A stretch of 64,000 bases of DNA from Maribacter arenosus (GCF_014610845.1 NZ_JABTCG010000001.1:620001-684000); one strand, 5' to 3'; counted from the first letter of the stretch, positions 1-8,871 are shown. A program made the numbers and translations. Notes: generated by a model not told the origin, from the letters alone.

Positions 1-222
1 AGCGTTCTTCTCCTCCAAAGAAGTAGATAGAAATACCTCTTCTATAGGCATAATACCATATCGCTTATCCACGGCAGCACCTTCAAATATTTTAACCACC
101 TTACGTTTAAATCGCGGATCCTGTCCTTGCAACCATATTTCAACAAATGGCAATATATCCTTTGTTTCCCGGCAGTATATCGGCAATTCTTTAGTTACGG
201 CAACAATTCGTGATTTATTCAT
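1..222 (-). CDS. Type III polyketide synthase, N-terminal part (cut by window edge)
   Basis: Only the first 74 codons are present, starting at the ATG at 222 and running off the left edge. The translated start reads MNKSRIVAVTKELP, followed by a segment with the pattern DILPFVEIWLQGQDPRFKRK and KIFEGAAVDKRYG, which I recognise as the N-terminus of bacterial chalcone/stilbene-synthase-like (type III PKS) proteins; VDKRYG precedes the substrate-tunnel region in this family. The catalytic Cys-His-Asn triad lies outside the window. The start overlaps the end of the upstream methyltransferase gene by 8 bases, so the gene is the third cistron of an oxidoreductase-methyltransferase-PKS operon. Such trios usually make alkylpyrones, alkylresorcinols or phloroglucinol-like phenolics; the product here cannot be told. 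Confidence 0.82.
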   Translation of the reverse strand, partial: MNKSRIVAVTKELPIYCRETKDILPFVEIWLQGQDPRFKRKVVKIFEGAAVDKRYGIMPIEEVFLSTSLEEKNA

Positions 223-943
223 AGGAACTCGATTGTTGCTTCTTTCTTAGAATCCAGACATATCGAAAAGCCCATTTCCAAGCAATTTCATGATCGACAT
301 TGGGCAACGAATTGGCCAGTTCCCAAAGTTCCGATTTCTGAAAGGCCCGCCTTATGGAGATCAATCCGTCTATCCTAGCAACTTTTGTTTTTATAAAAAT
401 AAGGCTAAAAACTTTAAATAGATAATAGGCAATGACACTGCGCTGTAGGTCATTTATAACGACCCCAATAGTCGATAACCGGGTAAACTTTTGGATAAAA
501 TTCAGTATTTCAGGATTTTTAAAATGATGCATGGTCAAGGTGGTAATTACAATATCACAGCCAAAATCGGAAAAATCTGCGCTAAGGATATCCTTTGCAT
601 GGTAGGTTATTTCCGGAAAATTTGCCGATGATGATCTTGCCAAGGTCAAAGCATCGCTATTGAGGTCCACCCCAATCAAGTGTAGTTTTATATTTCGCTT
701 TTTGGCGGTCTTTGCAAGCTCACGGAGCATATTTCCTTCAGCACAGCCTATATCCAAAATCGTATATGATTTTTTCGGATATTCCTGAATCAGCCTCAAT
801 ACAGCGTTTAGTGTAATGGAGTAACCACCTAGCAAACGATTCACCCTATTTATATCCTTTAAAACAATAGCCAGTTCTTCTATCGTTCCTTGGTAGTCAT
901 CCAGTAGCTCTTTCCGGTCGCTTCGGTTTCTAAAATCGCTCAT
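215..943 (-). CDS. Class I SAM-dependent methyltransferase of the PKS operon
   Basis: A 242-residue soluble methyltransferase. Motif I of the Rossmann-type SAM fold is visible as ILDIGCAEGNML near residues 62-73, with the acidic end of strand 2 in LIGVDLNSDAL and a motif-IV-like DIVITTLTMHHF segment. Its ATG overlaps the stop codon of the preceding oxidoreductase (TAATG on the minus strand), and its end overlaps the PKS start, so translation of all three is probably coupled. By analogy with other type III PKS clusters it likely O- or C-methylates the polyketide product; that role is inferred from context and not from the sequence. Confidence 0.85.
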   Translation of the reverse strand: MSDFRNRSDRKELLDDYQGTIEELAIVLKDINRVNRLLGGYSITLNAVLRLIQEYPKKSYTILDIGCAEGNMLRELAKTAKKRNIKLHLIGVDLNSDALTLARSSSANFPEITYHAKDILSADFSDFGCDIVITTLTMHHFKNPEILNFIQKFTRLSTIGVVINDLQRSVIAYYLFKVFSLIFIKTKVARIDGLISIRRAFQKSELWELANSLPNVDHEIAWKWAFRYVWILRKKQQSSSYE

Positions 944-2088
944 TATTCTATAATTTGCCCATGGGTTTTTTGAATTAGGAACCCCAAAAGGTTTTTTGAA
1001 CTCCCTACCATTCTTACACCAACCTCAAAATACCTTTTTCCCAGTAATAAATATTGTAGTTTTCTTCCATACCACAATCTCTGTTTAAAAGTTCTATTCC
1101 AAACTTTCGCATAGTCATGCTCCATTTGTGAGCGGCTGTATGCGGCTTTACCAAAATATTCGCCTATAACCGTTGAAGCAAGTTTAGCACTATGGATGGC
1201 CATCGCCATGCCATTACCGCAAAGCGGGTGAATGAGTCCTGCTGTGTCACCACACATCAAGATATTGTTGACAACAGGCGATTTCTTTTGAAATGAAATT
1301 TGGGCGATGGTTTTGGGACTGTCAAATACGGGTTGGGCTTCGTTCAGGAATTGTTTCAAAAACTTGTTTTCAGCTACTACATTTTGATTGAACTTCGCAA
1401 TATCATTATATCTTTTAAAACTCTGGTAATTGGCCAAGTAGCAAAAGTTAACCGCACCGCTCTCGGTTCTTGATAGGCCTCCATATCCACCTTCGAAGTT
1501 ATGAAGTGCGACCAAGTTCTGTGGAAAACTTGGATGGTAAAAGTGCCCTTTGACTGCCAACCAAGCATTTTTCTTAAAACTAAAATCACGCCCTAGGGAT
1601 TTGTCTAAAACCGACCGTTTGCCATATGCGCCAATGACCACTTTGGCATAAAACATTTTATTACCGGCCTTAATATTAAATCGGTCGTTTTTATATTCAA
1701 CTTCGGTCACTTTCAAAAAGTTGCATGAAACGCCCTGTTCAATCGCTTTTTGGTACAACAGGTTGTCGAAGGCATATCGGCTCATGCCCATACCCCCTAA
1801 AGGCAATCGGGCCACTGCCTTATACCCATTGACCGTACTTATTTCGAAGTCGGTAATTTCAACGGCACCTTCTGCTGATAGATCTATTCCCAATCGTTTT
1901 AAGTACGGACGTACTTCATTGGAAATATATTCCCCACAAACCTTATGATGAGGATAGGTATTGGTTTCAAAAAGAACCACTTCGTACCCCTGGCAGGATA
2001 AATCGATTGCTGCCGTAAGTCCTGCTAGGCCCCCTCCTATTATAATGATATCATGTACGTACACTTTTGGTAAGGTACATAATTCCAT
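943..2088 (-). CDS. FAD-dependent oxidoreductase of the geranylgeranyl-reductase type
   Basis: A 381-residue flavoprotein. The N-terminus carries the dinucleotide-binding motif IIGGGLAGLTAA (about residues 15-26) and then PHHKVCGEYIS, typical of the geranylgeranyl reductase/halogenase branch of group A flavoproteins; a second FAD contact, LMCGDTAGLIHPLCGNGMAM, lies near residues 277-296. It is the first cistron of the operon with the methyltransferase and the type III PKS, so it most likely oxidises or reduces the polyketide or a lipid-like product. There is no clear ribosome binding site: the ATG at 2088 follows directly on the T-run of the terminator of the upstream OmpA gene. A GTG 7 codons further in is the only near alternative. 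Confidence 0.8.
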   Translation of the reverse strand: MELCTLPKVYVHDIIIIGGGLAGLTAAIDLSCQGYEVVLFETNTYPHHKVCGEYISNEVRPYLKRLGIDLSAEGAVEITDFEISTVNGYKAVARLPLGGMGMSRYAFDNLLYQKAIEQGVSCNFLKVTEVEYKNDRFNIKAGNKMFYAKVVIGAYGKRSVLDKSLGRDFSFKKNAWLAVKGHFYHPSFPQNLVALHNFEGGYGGLSRTESGAVNFCYLANYQSFKRYNDIAKFNQNVVAENKFLKQFLNEAQPVFDSPKTIAQISFQKKSPVVNNILMCGDTAGLIHPLCGNGMAMAIHSAKLASTVIGEYFGKAAYSRSQMEHDYAKVWNRTFKQRLWYGRKLQYLLLGKRYFEVGVRMVGSSKNLLGFLIQKTHGQIIE

Positions 2089-2093
2089 AAAAA

Positions 2094-2118
2094 AATCCCG
2101 GCAATATGTGCCGGGATT
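2094..2118 (-). terminator. Intrinsic terminator of the OmpA/lipocalin operon
   Basis: A perfect 10-bp stem (AATCCCGGCA / TGCCGGGATT) with a 5-base loop is followed, in minus-strand sense, by a run of five T. It lies 21 bases after the stop codon of the OmpA-family gene and ends 5 bases before the start codon of the oxidoreductase gene. Confidence 0.88.
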
Positions 2119-2139
2119 CCTATTAAAACTTTTTGCTTA

Positions 2140-2835
2140 TTACCCCTTGGTTTTCTCGATGGCTTCTTGCTTGAGCTCCTCACTGGCAACAATGGCCAGT
2201 TCGACCCTACGGTTTTTTGATTTACCTTCTGCGGTGGAATTATCAGCCTTAGGCTGATTTTCGCCATACCATTTAATAGTAAAACGATCCGCACTTATAC
2301 CTTGGGATATAAGGTAATTGGTAACCGATTCCGCTCTTTGTTGCGAAAGCTTCATATTGTAATCGTCAGGTCCGGCACTATCGGTATGTCCCTCTACGAG
2401 AATGTTGCTTTTGGGATATTCTTTGAATATACCGGCTAGTTTTTCCAATGTGGCGGCTGATGTTCCTTTAACGTATGATTTATTGGTGTCAAAGTAAACT
2501 CCAGCCTCCTCGGTAAATGTTACATTAATACCCTCACCTACACGGGTTACTTCCGCCCCTGGGATTTCTTCCTCGATGCGTTCGGCTTGGCGGTCCATTC
2601 GATCCCCAATATATCCACCGGCAACACCACCAACGACAGCACCGATAATGGCGCCTAAAGCTGTATTGTTCCCTTTTCCTATGTTGTTCCCAAGTACCCC
2701 TCCGATAACGGCACCTCCACTGGCCCCTATAACCGCGCCTTTTTGCTTATTATTGGCATTACGGGTGGCACTACACCCAGTAATCAATACCATGCTTAGG
2801 ATTATATAAACACTGTTTCTTGCTAAATTTTTCAT
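2140..2835 (-). CDS. OmpA-family lipoprotein with glycine-zipper segment (YiaD-like)
   Basis: A 231-residue outer-membrane lipoprotein. A signal peptide ends in the lipobox LITGC (Cys21). Residues about 33-75 are a glycine-rich zipper (GAVIGASGGAVIGGVLG and GAIIGAVVGGVAGGYIG). The C-terminal OmpA/MotB peptidoglycan-binding domain spans about 105-220, with LVEGHTDSAGPDDYN and the closing NRRVELAI motif. The layout matches YiaD-type proteins, which tie the outer membrane to peptidoglycan. The gene starts only 3 bases after the lipocalin-like gene ends, so the two form an operon closed by the hairpin at 2094-2118. Confidence 0.92.
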   Translation of the reverse strand: MKNLARNSVYIILSMVLITGCSATRNANNKQKGAVIGASGGAVIGGVLGNNIGKGNNTALGAIIGAVVGGVAGGYIGDRMDRQAERIEEEIPGAEVTRVGEGINVTFTEEAGVYFDTNKSYVKGTSAATLEKLAGIFKEYPKSNILVEGHTDSAGPDDYNMKLSQQRAESVTNYLISQGISADRFTIKWYGENQPKADNSTAEGKSKNRRVELAIVASEELKQEAIEKTKG

Positions 2836-2838
2836 GTT

Positions 2839-3321
2839 CTATTTTTTGGTAAAATTATAAACGATGGTAATGCTTTCACCATCAACTTGATTGTTCGATT
2901 TTAAAGTCATGTCGGTAGCGGATAATGAGGCAATATTAAGACGATATCCCAATCCACCCGAAATATCCTTGTTCTTAGCATCTATAAATTTGAATTGCAA
3001 TTGACTGGTATAATTTTCGTCCCGATCGATCACCGACCACCGAATATAACGATCTCCACCAGCGCATAAGCTCGAAGGGGCTATAGTATAACGACCAGTA
3101 CTATTATTATCCCTAAAAAACCAATTACTTCCCTCAAAACAGATATCCTTGGCATCATTGAAAAGGATTGACGAGAAATTCCCGGTGTTATTTTCATAAG
3201 AAACATCCTCCAGAATCCAGGTTCCACTTAGAAGATTTCGTTTTTCACGGGCAACTTTTGAGACAGAACAGGATGATAAAAGCAATCCTATCGCCCCAAA
3301 CAATACTATTATTTTTTTCAT
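2839..3321 (-). CDS. Small lipocalin-like lipoprotein
   Basis: A 160-residue lipoprotein with signal peptide and lipobox LLSSC (Cys18). After the Cys, LLSGTWILEDVSYEN resembles the start of the lipocalin-like family common in Flavobacteriia, in which a G-x-W near the N-terminus begins the calyx; the rest is beta-rich and ends in VYNFTKK. The ligand is unknown. It is the first gene of a two-gene operon with the OmpA-family lipoprotein, which suggests a cell-envelope role. The 116 bases between it and the E1 gene hold only a weak -7-like element (TATATTTA on the minus strand near 3344-3351). Confidence 0.7.
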   Translation of the reverse strand: MKKIIVLFGAIGLLLSSCSVSKVAREKRNLLSGTWILEDVSYENNTGNFSSILFNDAKDICFEGSNWFFRDNNSTGRYTIAPSSLCAGGDRYIRWSVIDRDENYTSQLQFKFIDAKNKDISGGLGYRLNIASLSATDMTLKSNNQVDGESITIVYNFTKK

Positions 3322-3437
3322 TTTTGAATTTTTGGGTTACGTTTAAATATACGTGAACAAGAAGTTCTTGGATGTAATTTTTCGAAGAATATTTAACTCA
3401 ATTAATAAGTTGCCCTATCATCGCTTCATTTATGGTT

Positions 3438-5426
3438 TCAATACGCCAACAATTCCAATAAAGCGACCTCAAACCGTTTTTTGGGCAAATAATTGTCTTC
3501 CAGACTCTTGGCGAATGGAATTGGGGTTTCTAAACTGGCAACACGTTTTACCGGGGCATCGAGATACTCAAAACAATTTTCCATAACCAAAGCTGAAATA
3601 TCACTGGCGACACCGCCAAAAAGGCTGTCTTCTTGAAGAATAATTAGCTTTCCTGTCTTTTTTACCGAAGTGAATACCGCCTCGATGTCTAAAGGTTGTA
3701 AGCAGCGTAGATCGATAAGGTCTGCCCTAATGTCCTTGTTATCTTTCAAGGTTTCCAGGGCCCAATGTACGCCGGCCCCATAACTCACGACACTTATATC
3801 TTCCCCTTGCTTCAAAAGGCTGGCTTTACCTAACGGAAGGGTATAATAATCCGTGGGCACGTTTTGATATATACTACGGTATAATGCCTTATGTTCAAAA
3901 AACAATACAGGATTAGGGTCATTGATAGCCGTGGCCAAAAGACCTTTTGCGTCATATGGAAAAGCAGGATAGACCACTTTTAAACCAGGGGTTTTGGTAA
4001 ACCAAGCCTCATTGGTCTGCGAATGAAAAGGTCCTGCGGCTACCCCACCCCCGCACGGCATACGAATAACCACATTGGCATTCTCTTCCCATCGGTAATG
4101 CGATTTAGCCAAATAATTGACAATAGGATTAAAACCGGAACTTACAAAATCGGCGAACTGCATTTCCATAACGGCTTTCATTCCATTTATCGAAAGTCCC
4201 ATGGCGGCCGAAACCACGGCCGATTCACAAATCGGGGTATTTCGAACCCGATCTTTACCAAAGGTATTAATGAACCCGTCGGTAATTTTAAAAACACCAC
4301 CATATTCGGCGATATCCTGCCCGAGAATCACGAGATTACCATGCCTTTCCATAGATTGCCTTAGCCCATCTGAAATAGCATCGACCAATCGAATGTTCTT
4401 TATTATGGCACCGGGTTTGACCTCTTCATAGTCATATTCCTTATAAACACTAAATAATTCCTTTCCCGTATCCGCTTCAATTTCTTCTTCAGCAAATGCA
4501 AGTTTCAAATTATCATCAATCTCATGTAAGATTTCCTTTTTATAGGTTTCCTCTGCTTCTGCTGATAGGATATTTTCAGTATTCAAGTATCGCACATAGT
4601 TTTCTAAAGGATCCTTGGCTGCCCATTGATCCAATAGTTCCTGTGGGACATATTTCATGCCACTGGCCTCTTCATGACCCCGCATTCTAAAAGTTTTGAA
4701 CTCTACCAAAACAGGGCGTGGATTTTCCCGTATACTTTTACAAAGCGCACCGATCTTCGTATAGACCTCTAAAATATTGTTTCCGTCTACAATATGTGAC
4801 TCCATACCATAGCCAATGCCCTTGTCGGCCAAATGTTCGCATTTGAATTGTTCATTTGTTGGCGTAGACAAGCCATATCCATTATTTTCAATACAGAAAA
4901 GTACGGGCAAGTCCCATACTGCAGCAATATTCAATGCTTCATGGAAGTCTCCCTCACTGGTTGCACCTTCACCAGTAAAGACAGCGGTTACCCGTTTTCT
5001 TTTTTTTAATAATTCGGCAAGAGCAATACCATCAGCTACGCCCAATTGGGGGCCTAGATGCGAGATCATGCCCACTATTTTATATTCCTGGGTGCCAAAA
5101 TGAAAACTTCGGTCACGCCCATTGGTGAAGCCACTGGCCTTTCCCTGCCACTGTGAAAAAAGCCGATGCAAAGGAATGTTGCGGGATGTAAAAACGCCCA
5201 AATTACGATGCATGGGAAGAATATATTCCTTTGGATCCATTGCCATGGCCACACCGACCGAAATCGCTTCCTGTCCGATACCACTGAACCATTTGGATAT
5301 TTTGCCCTGTCGCAATAAAATCAACATTTTCTCCTCTATCATTCGAGGCTTTAACATCGATGTATAAAGTTTCAACTTTAACCCATTATCCAGGGTGTAT
5401 TTGCCATAGTCCATGTCAACTGTCAT
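3438..5426 (-). CDS. Fused alpha/beta E1 component of a 2-oxoacid dehydrogenase complex
   Basis: A 662-residue thiamine-diphosphate enzyme with E1-alpha and E1-beta in one chain, as is usual in Bacteroidota. The alpha half has the TPP/Mg motif GEGATSEG (about 152-159) closing with ENNGYGLSTP (about 180-189). The beta half starts near residue 345 with RLVDAISDGLRQSMERHGN and includes DIAEYGGVFKITDGF and the substrate-channel region TPICESAVVSAAMGLS. It would decarboxylate a branched-chain 2-oxoacid or pyruvate and pass the acyl group to an E2 lipoyl protein, which is not in the window. I chose the ATG at 5426 because family similarity begins near there; the open frame extends 27 codons upstream with a sequence that does not look like an E1. 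A second, divergent fused E1 lies at 56801-59212. Confidence 0.9.
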   Translation of the reverse strand: MTVDMDYGKYTLDNGLKLKLYTSMLKPRMIEEKMLILLRQGKISKWFSGIGQEAISVGVAMAMDPKEYILPMHRNLGVFTSRNIPLHRLFSQWQGKASGFTNGRDRSFHFGTQEYKIVGMISHLGPQLGVADGIALAELLKKRKRVTAVFTGEGATSEGDFHEALNIAAVWDLPVLFCIENNGYGLSTPTNEQFKCEHLADKGIGYGMESHIVDGNNILEVYTKIGALCKSIRENPRPVLVEFKTFRMRGHEEASGMKYVPQELLDQWAAKDPLENYVRYLNTENILSAEAEETYKKEILHEIDDNLKLAFAEEEIEADTGKELFSVYKEYDYEEVKPGAIIKNIRLVDAISDGLRQSMERHGNLVILGQDIAEYGGVFKITDGFINTFGKDRVRNTPICESAVVSAAMGLSINGMKAVMEMQFADFVSSGFNPIVNYLAKSHYRWEENANVVIRMPCGGGVAAGPFHSQTNEAWFTKTPGLKVVYPAFPYDAKGLLATAINDPNPVLFFEHKALYRSIYQNVPTDYYTLPLGKASLLKQGEDISVVSYGAGVHWALETLKDNKDIRADLIDLRCLQPLDIEAVFTSVKKTGKLIILQEDSLFGGVASDISALVMENCFEYLDAPVKRVASLETPIPFAKSLEDNYLPKKRFEVALLELLAY

Positions 5427-5506
5427 GCAGAGGATATTAAAAAGTGGCATAAATGTAACAAAAAAGAAAGCAGGCACACCAAATGAGCCATCCTTTAAAT
5501 CCAACA

Positions 5507-5514
5507 TAAATTTG
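5507..5514 (+). promoter_or_regulatory. Probable -7 promoter element of the oxygenase/SUI1 operon
   Basis: TAAATTTG fits the Bacteroidota -7 consensus TAnnTTTG and lies 28 bases before the ATG at 5543. No convincing TTG -33 box was found at the expected distance. The element supports 5543 over the TTG at 5519, which would fall at the expected transcription start. Confidence 0.5.
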
Positions 5515-5542
5515 TAATTTGGCTTCAGTTAAAAAAGAACTT

Positions 5543-6493
5543 ATGAATACTATACCCAGTGTGGATTTACAGGATTTTGTTTCTGGAGACCCCCAGCGAA
5601 AACAGAAATTCATTACCGAAATAGGGAATGCCTTTGAGCAAATCGGGTTTGTGGCCTTAAGCGGTCATTTTCTTCCGGACAGCTTGGTTGACGACCTTTA
5701 TGCAGAAGTAAAGAATTTCTTTAACCTTCCGCAGGATATAAAGGATAAATACGAGATCGAAGGTATTGGTGGGCAGCGTGGTTACACTTCCTTCGGAAAG
5801 GAACATGCGAAAGGCAGAAAGGAAGGGGACTTGAAGGAATTCTGGCATTTTGGTCAATATGTAGTTGATAACCCCAAACTGGAAGCCGAATATCCTAACA
5901 ATGTCATGGTCACAGAGTTGGAAAAGTTCAATGTGGTTGGCAAAGAAACCTATAAAATGTTAGAAAAAACAGCTAAATATGTACTTCGTGCCTTGGCATT
6001 GCATTTAGGGCTGGATGAATATTATTTTGATGAATTTATACTAAATGGCAACTCTATCCTAAGGCCCATCCACTACCCCCCTATTACCCAAGAGCCCAAA
6101 AATGCCGTTCGGGCGGCAGCCCATGGGGATATCAATTTGATTACCCTTTTAATGGGTGCCCATGGTCGTGGATTACAAGTCATGAACCATAAGGGGGAAT
6201 GGATCGATGCCATCGCCAAACCCGACCAATTGATGATAAACGTGGGTGATATGCTATCTAGATTGACCAATAACAAACTCAAATCCACAATCCATCAAGT
6301 AGTGAATCCGCCTAAGGAACTATGGGGCACTTCCCGATATTCCATTCCGTTTTTTATGCATCCAATCAGTGAAATGCCCTTAAACTGTCTGGTTAATTGT
6401 ATTGATGCGGAACATCCCAAACAATTCGAGGATATTACAGCCGGGGAATTTTTGCACGAACGTTTGATTGAATTGGGATTGATAAAAAAGTAG
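5543..6493 (+). CDS. Isopenicillin N synthase-like 2-oxoglutarate/Fe(II) oxygenase
   Basis: A 316-residue non-haem iron oxygenase. The N-terminal DIOX_N part includes EIGNAFEQIGFVALSGH, and GQRGYTSFGKEHAKGRKEGDLKEFW follows. The iron ligands are visible in AAHGDINLITLL (His-x-Asp) and, about 55 residues later, STIHQV; RYSIPFF supplies the Arg-x-Ser pair that binds the 2-oxoglutarate carboxylate. The substrate cannot be told from sequence; no beta-lactam genes are nearby. I use the ATG at 5543 rather than the in-frame TTG at 5519 because of the promoter at 5507-5514. The gene is followed after 3 bases by the SUI1-type factor. Confidence 0.88.
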   Translation: MNTIPSVDLQDFVSGDPQRKQKFITEIGNAFEQIGFVALSGHFLPDSLVDDLYAEVKNFFNLPQDIKDKYEIEGIGGQRGYTSFGKEHAKGRKEGDLKEFWHFGQYVVDNPKLEAEYPNNVMVTELEKFNVVGKETYKMLEKTAKYVLRALALHLGLDEYYFDEFILNGNSILRPIHYPPITQEPKNAVRAAAHGDINLITLLMGAHGRGLQVMNHKGEWIDAIAKPDQLMINVGDMLSRLTNNKLKSTIHQVVNPPKELWGTSRYSIPFFMHPISEMPLNCLVNCIDAEHPKQFEDITAGEFLHERLIELGLIKK

Positions 6494-6496
6494 ACC

Positions 6497-6823
6497 ATGG
6501 ACTTAAACGATCAATTAAAAAACCTATTCCCTGACCACGTTTCATCCGAAGAATCGAGTACCCCAAAAAAGCCGGATATTTGGCTTCAAGATGACCCGAT
6601 CATCTGTAAGTATGAGAAACGCAAAGGCAAACCCATTACGATTTTGGAAGGCTATAACGGTGCCGATAGCGACTTCAAGAAACTGGCCAAAGAATTGAAA
6701 ACCAAATTAAGCGTTGGCGGCACGTTTAAGGATGGCCGTATCATCATACAAGGTGATTACCGTGATAGAATAATGCAATTACTTCAAGATAAAGGGTTTA
6801 ATGTAAAACGGGTGGGAGGATAA
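6497..6823 (+). CDS. SUI1/eIF1-like translation initiation factor (YciH family)
   Basis: A 108-residue protein with a C-terminal SUI1 domain: a basic patch KYEKRKGKPITILEGY, then KKLAKELKTKLSVGGTFKDG and a final IIIQGDYRDRIMQLLQDKGF, the usual order in bacterial YciH/eIF1 homologues. These proteins can influence start-codon selection on the 30S subunit. It begins 3 bases after the oxygenase stop, so the two are co-transcribed. The next 114 bases are AT-rich and hold no clear gene or terminator. Confidence 0.9.
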   Translation: MDLNDQLKNLFPDHVSSEESSTPKKPDIWLQDDPIICKYEKRKGKPITILEGYNGADSDFKKLAKELKTKLSVGGTFKDGRIIIQGDYRDRIMQLLQDKGFNVKRVGG

Positions 6824-6937
6824 AAAGACCTTTAGTTTAGCTATTTTTTCAAGGGTTGCGTAAATATTTGTTAATTTTTTTTGTAATTTTCGATTAAATG
6901 TTACTTTTATTGGACAAAACCTAAACCACACCTAACG

Positions 6938-7870
6938 ATGAGTTCCCTATTACATATAACCAATGGTGATAGCCTGACCAATAGGTTGAAGTCCATGGAC
7001 TTAAAAGGCGATATTATCACATGGCGTGAAATGCTTTGTGAAGGTAAGACATTGACCAATGTAGGGAGTGAGTCCTTTTGGAAAACACGTTTTGAATTTC
7101 TGAATAAAAATTATAAGGTTTCCAAATCTTGGTTTATTGAAAAGACCCTGAAGGAATACCGTTCGCTTTGCAACCATAAGCAACAGGATGAAATCGTACT
7201 TTGGTTCGAGTATGACCTTTTCTGCCAGATCAATATGTTGGCCGTCATTAGCTGGTTAAAGACCCACCGTAAATACGCTAATATTTCCTTGGTATGCAGT
7301 GGTAATGAAGATGATACCGATAAATTGTACGGTTTTGGGGAATTGGATGATGCTTACTTGGTTCAACTTTTCGAAAATAGAACGGAATTAAAACAAGACG
7401 ATATTGAGTATGCCGATTATGTTTGGCAATTATATTGCAGTGATAATCCTATACGATTGGAAAACCTCAGTGATTTTGAAAATTACGGCTTTAATTATCT
7501 TTCCGACGTCATAAAGGCTCATCTAAGACGATTTCCTTCCATTAAAAATGGGTTAAATGATATTGAAAATAACGTTTTACGGTTATCGGTTGACGAGAAG
7601 CCCAAATCAAAGCGACAATTATTATCCACTATTTTAACCAATCAAGGGGTATATGGGTATGGGGATACCCAAGTGGAAAGAATCATCACCACTTTAAAAC
7701 CGTTATATCATTCGTTCAATCCAGTCCGGTTGACAAAAAAAGGTAAAGAAATCCTCGACGGACAAACAAGTTACTATGCCTGCATACAAGATAATGATGC
7801 TTATTTGGGAGGCGCTTTAAAATATAATTTCCTTTACAACACGGAATCAGGCAGAATACTAAAATTATAG
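6938..7870 (+). CDS. DUF1835 domain-containing protein
   Basis: A 310-residue soluble protein. The N-terminus has the DUF1835 pattern: LLHITNGDSLTNRLK, DIITWREMLCEG, FWKTRFEFLNKNY, then EIVLWFEYDLFCQINML. The C-terminal part, about 215-300, resembles a winged-helix region (SKRQLLSTILTNQGVYGYGDTQVERII followed by LTKKGKEIL). The biochemical role of the family is unknown. The downstream phosphorylase gene starts 1 base after its stop, so a shared transcript and perhaps a nucleotide-related task are likely; that is inference. Confidence 0.82.
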   Translation: MSSLLHITNGDSLTNRLKSMDLKGDIITWREMLCEGKTLTNVGSESFWKTRFEFLNKNYKVSKSWFIEKTLKEYRSLCNHKQQDEIVLWFEYDLFCQINMLAVISWLKTHRKYANISLVCSGNEDDTDKLYGFGELDDAYLVQLFENRTELKQDDIEYADYVWQLYCSDNPIRLENLSDFENYGFNYLSDVIKAHLRRFPSIKNGLNDIENNVLRLSVDEKPKSKRQLLSTILTNQGVYGYGDTQVERIITTLKPLYHSFNPVRLTKKGKEILDGQTSYYACIQDNDAYLGGALKYNFLYNTESGRILKL

Positions 7871-7871
7871 T

Positions 7872-8741
7872 ATGTTAGAAGCTTCCGAGCTCATCCTAAA
7901 TGCTGATAACAGCATATATCACCTTAATTTATTACCAGAAGATATAGCGGACACAATTATCGTCGTGGGCGACCAAAATCGTGTGGCCCAAGTTTCTAAA
8001 TATTTTGACACCATCGAAGTCAAGAAAAAAAAACGTGAATTTTATACCCATACAGGCTTATTGAATGGTAAACTCATAACTGTTTTATCAACGGGTATCG
8101 GAGCCGATAATATTGATATTGTCCTGAATGAATTGGATGCCCTGGCCAACATCGACTTTAATTCTAGGACGATAAAAGGGGAATTCAAACAGCTTAAAAT
8201 CGTCCGTATCGGAACGTCTGGGGCCATTCAAGCGGATATCCCAGTGGATTCTTTTGTGCTAAGTGAATATGCCCTTGGTTTTGACGGGGTTTTACACTTT
8301 TATAAATGTGAAGGAATTTTTGACGAGGATTTCGCCAAGGCTTTTGTAGAATATACTTCATGGTCTGCGAGGAAACCGTGGCCATATCTGGTGAAAAGCG
8401 ATGATTCGCTGCGCGACAAGCTTTCCTCAAATCGTATACGATATGGCGTAACTATCACTAATTGTGGTTTTTATGGTCCACAAGGCCGTAAACTACGGTT
8501 AGACTTGCAAGACAACACCATAAATAACAAACTAACCTCCTTTAGGTATAAGGAGTTGCGTATCACTAATCTGGAAATGGAGTCCTCTGCCATCTATGGA
8601 CTATCAAAATTAATGGGACACCAGGCCGTTTCCCTTAACTGTATCATTGCCAATAGAGTGCTGGGAGAATTTTCCAAAAACCCGCTACAAACCATAGATA
8701 GTTTGATCCGGTATGCCCTGGAAAAATTAACAGATGGTTAA
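7872..8741 (+). CDS. Nucleoside phosphorylase (PNP/UDP family 1)
   Basis: A 289-residue enzyme of the purine/uridine phosphorylase fold. It shows the phosphate-binding start ADTIIVVGDQNRVAQVSKYFD, the GIGADNIDIVLNELDAL helix, VRIGTSGAIQADIPVDSFVLS and the ribose-binding ITNLEMESSAIYGLSKLMGH (Met-Glu-Ser). It would cleave a nucleoside with phosphate to base and ribose-1-phosphate. Base specificity, purine or uridine, is not decidable by eye. It is tightly coupled to the DUF1835 gene. About 46-64 bases after its stop a weak 7-bp stem (CTGATAA / TTATCGG) followed by TTTTAT may act as a terminator. Confidence 0.88.
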   Translation: MLEASELILNADNSIYHLNLLPEDIADTIIVVGDQNRVAQVSKYFDTIEVKKKKREFYTHTGLLNGKLITVLSTGIGADNIDIVLNELDALANIDFNSRTIKGEFKQLKIVRIGTSGAIQADIPVDSFVLSEYALGFDGVLHFYKCEGIFDEDFAKAFVEYTSWSARKPWPYLVKSDDSLRDKLSSNRIRYGVTITNCGFYGPQGRKLRLDLQDNTINNKLTSFRYKELRITNLEMESSAIYGLSKLMGHQAVSLNCIIANRVLGEFSKNPLQTIDSLIRYALEKLTDG

Positions 8742-8871
8742 TTCTCAATTAACAAACCCAACGTACTTAAAATATTATTAAATGGAATCTGATAAATTAT
8801 TATCGGTTTTATGATTGATAGGATTATTAAGATTAGTCAGAGCTTTATATTAAATCAGAAACATTGAATCC

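Noticed and set aside
5427-5507. N-terminal extension of the first E1 protein to position 5507
   Set aside because: The 27 extra residues are hydrophobic and unlike any E1 or signal peptide; similarity starts near the ATG at 5426.
8785-8810. Terminator after the nucleoside phosphorylase gene
   Set aside because: The stem is 7 bp with a wobble pair and the T-run is only four bases, too weak to list as its own feature.
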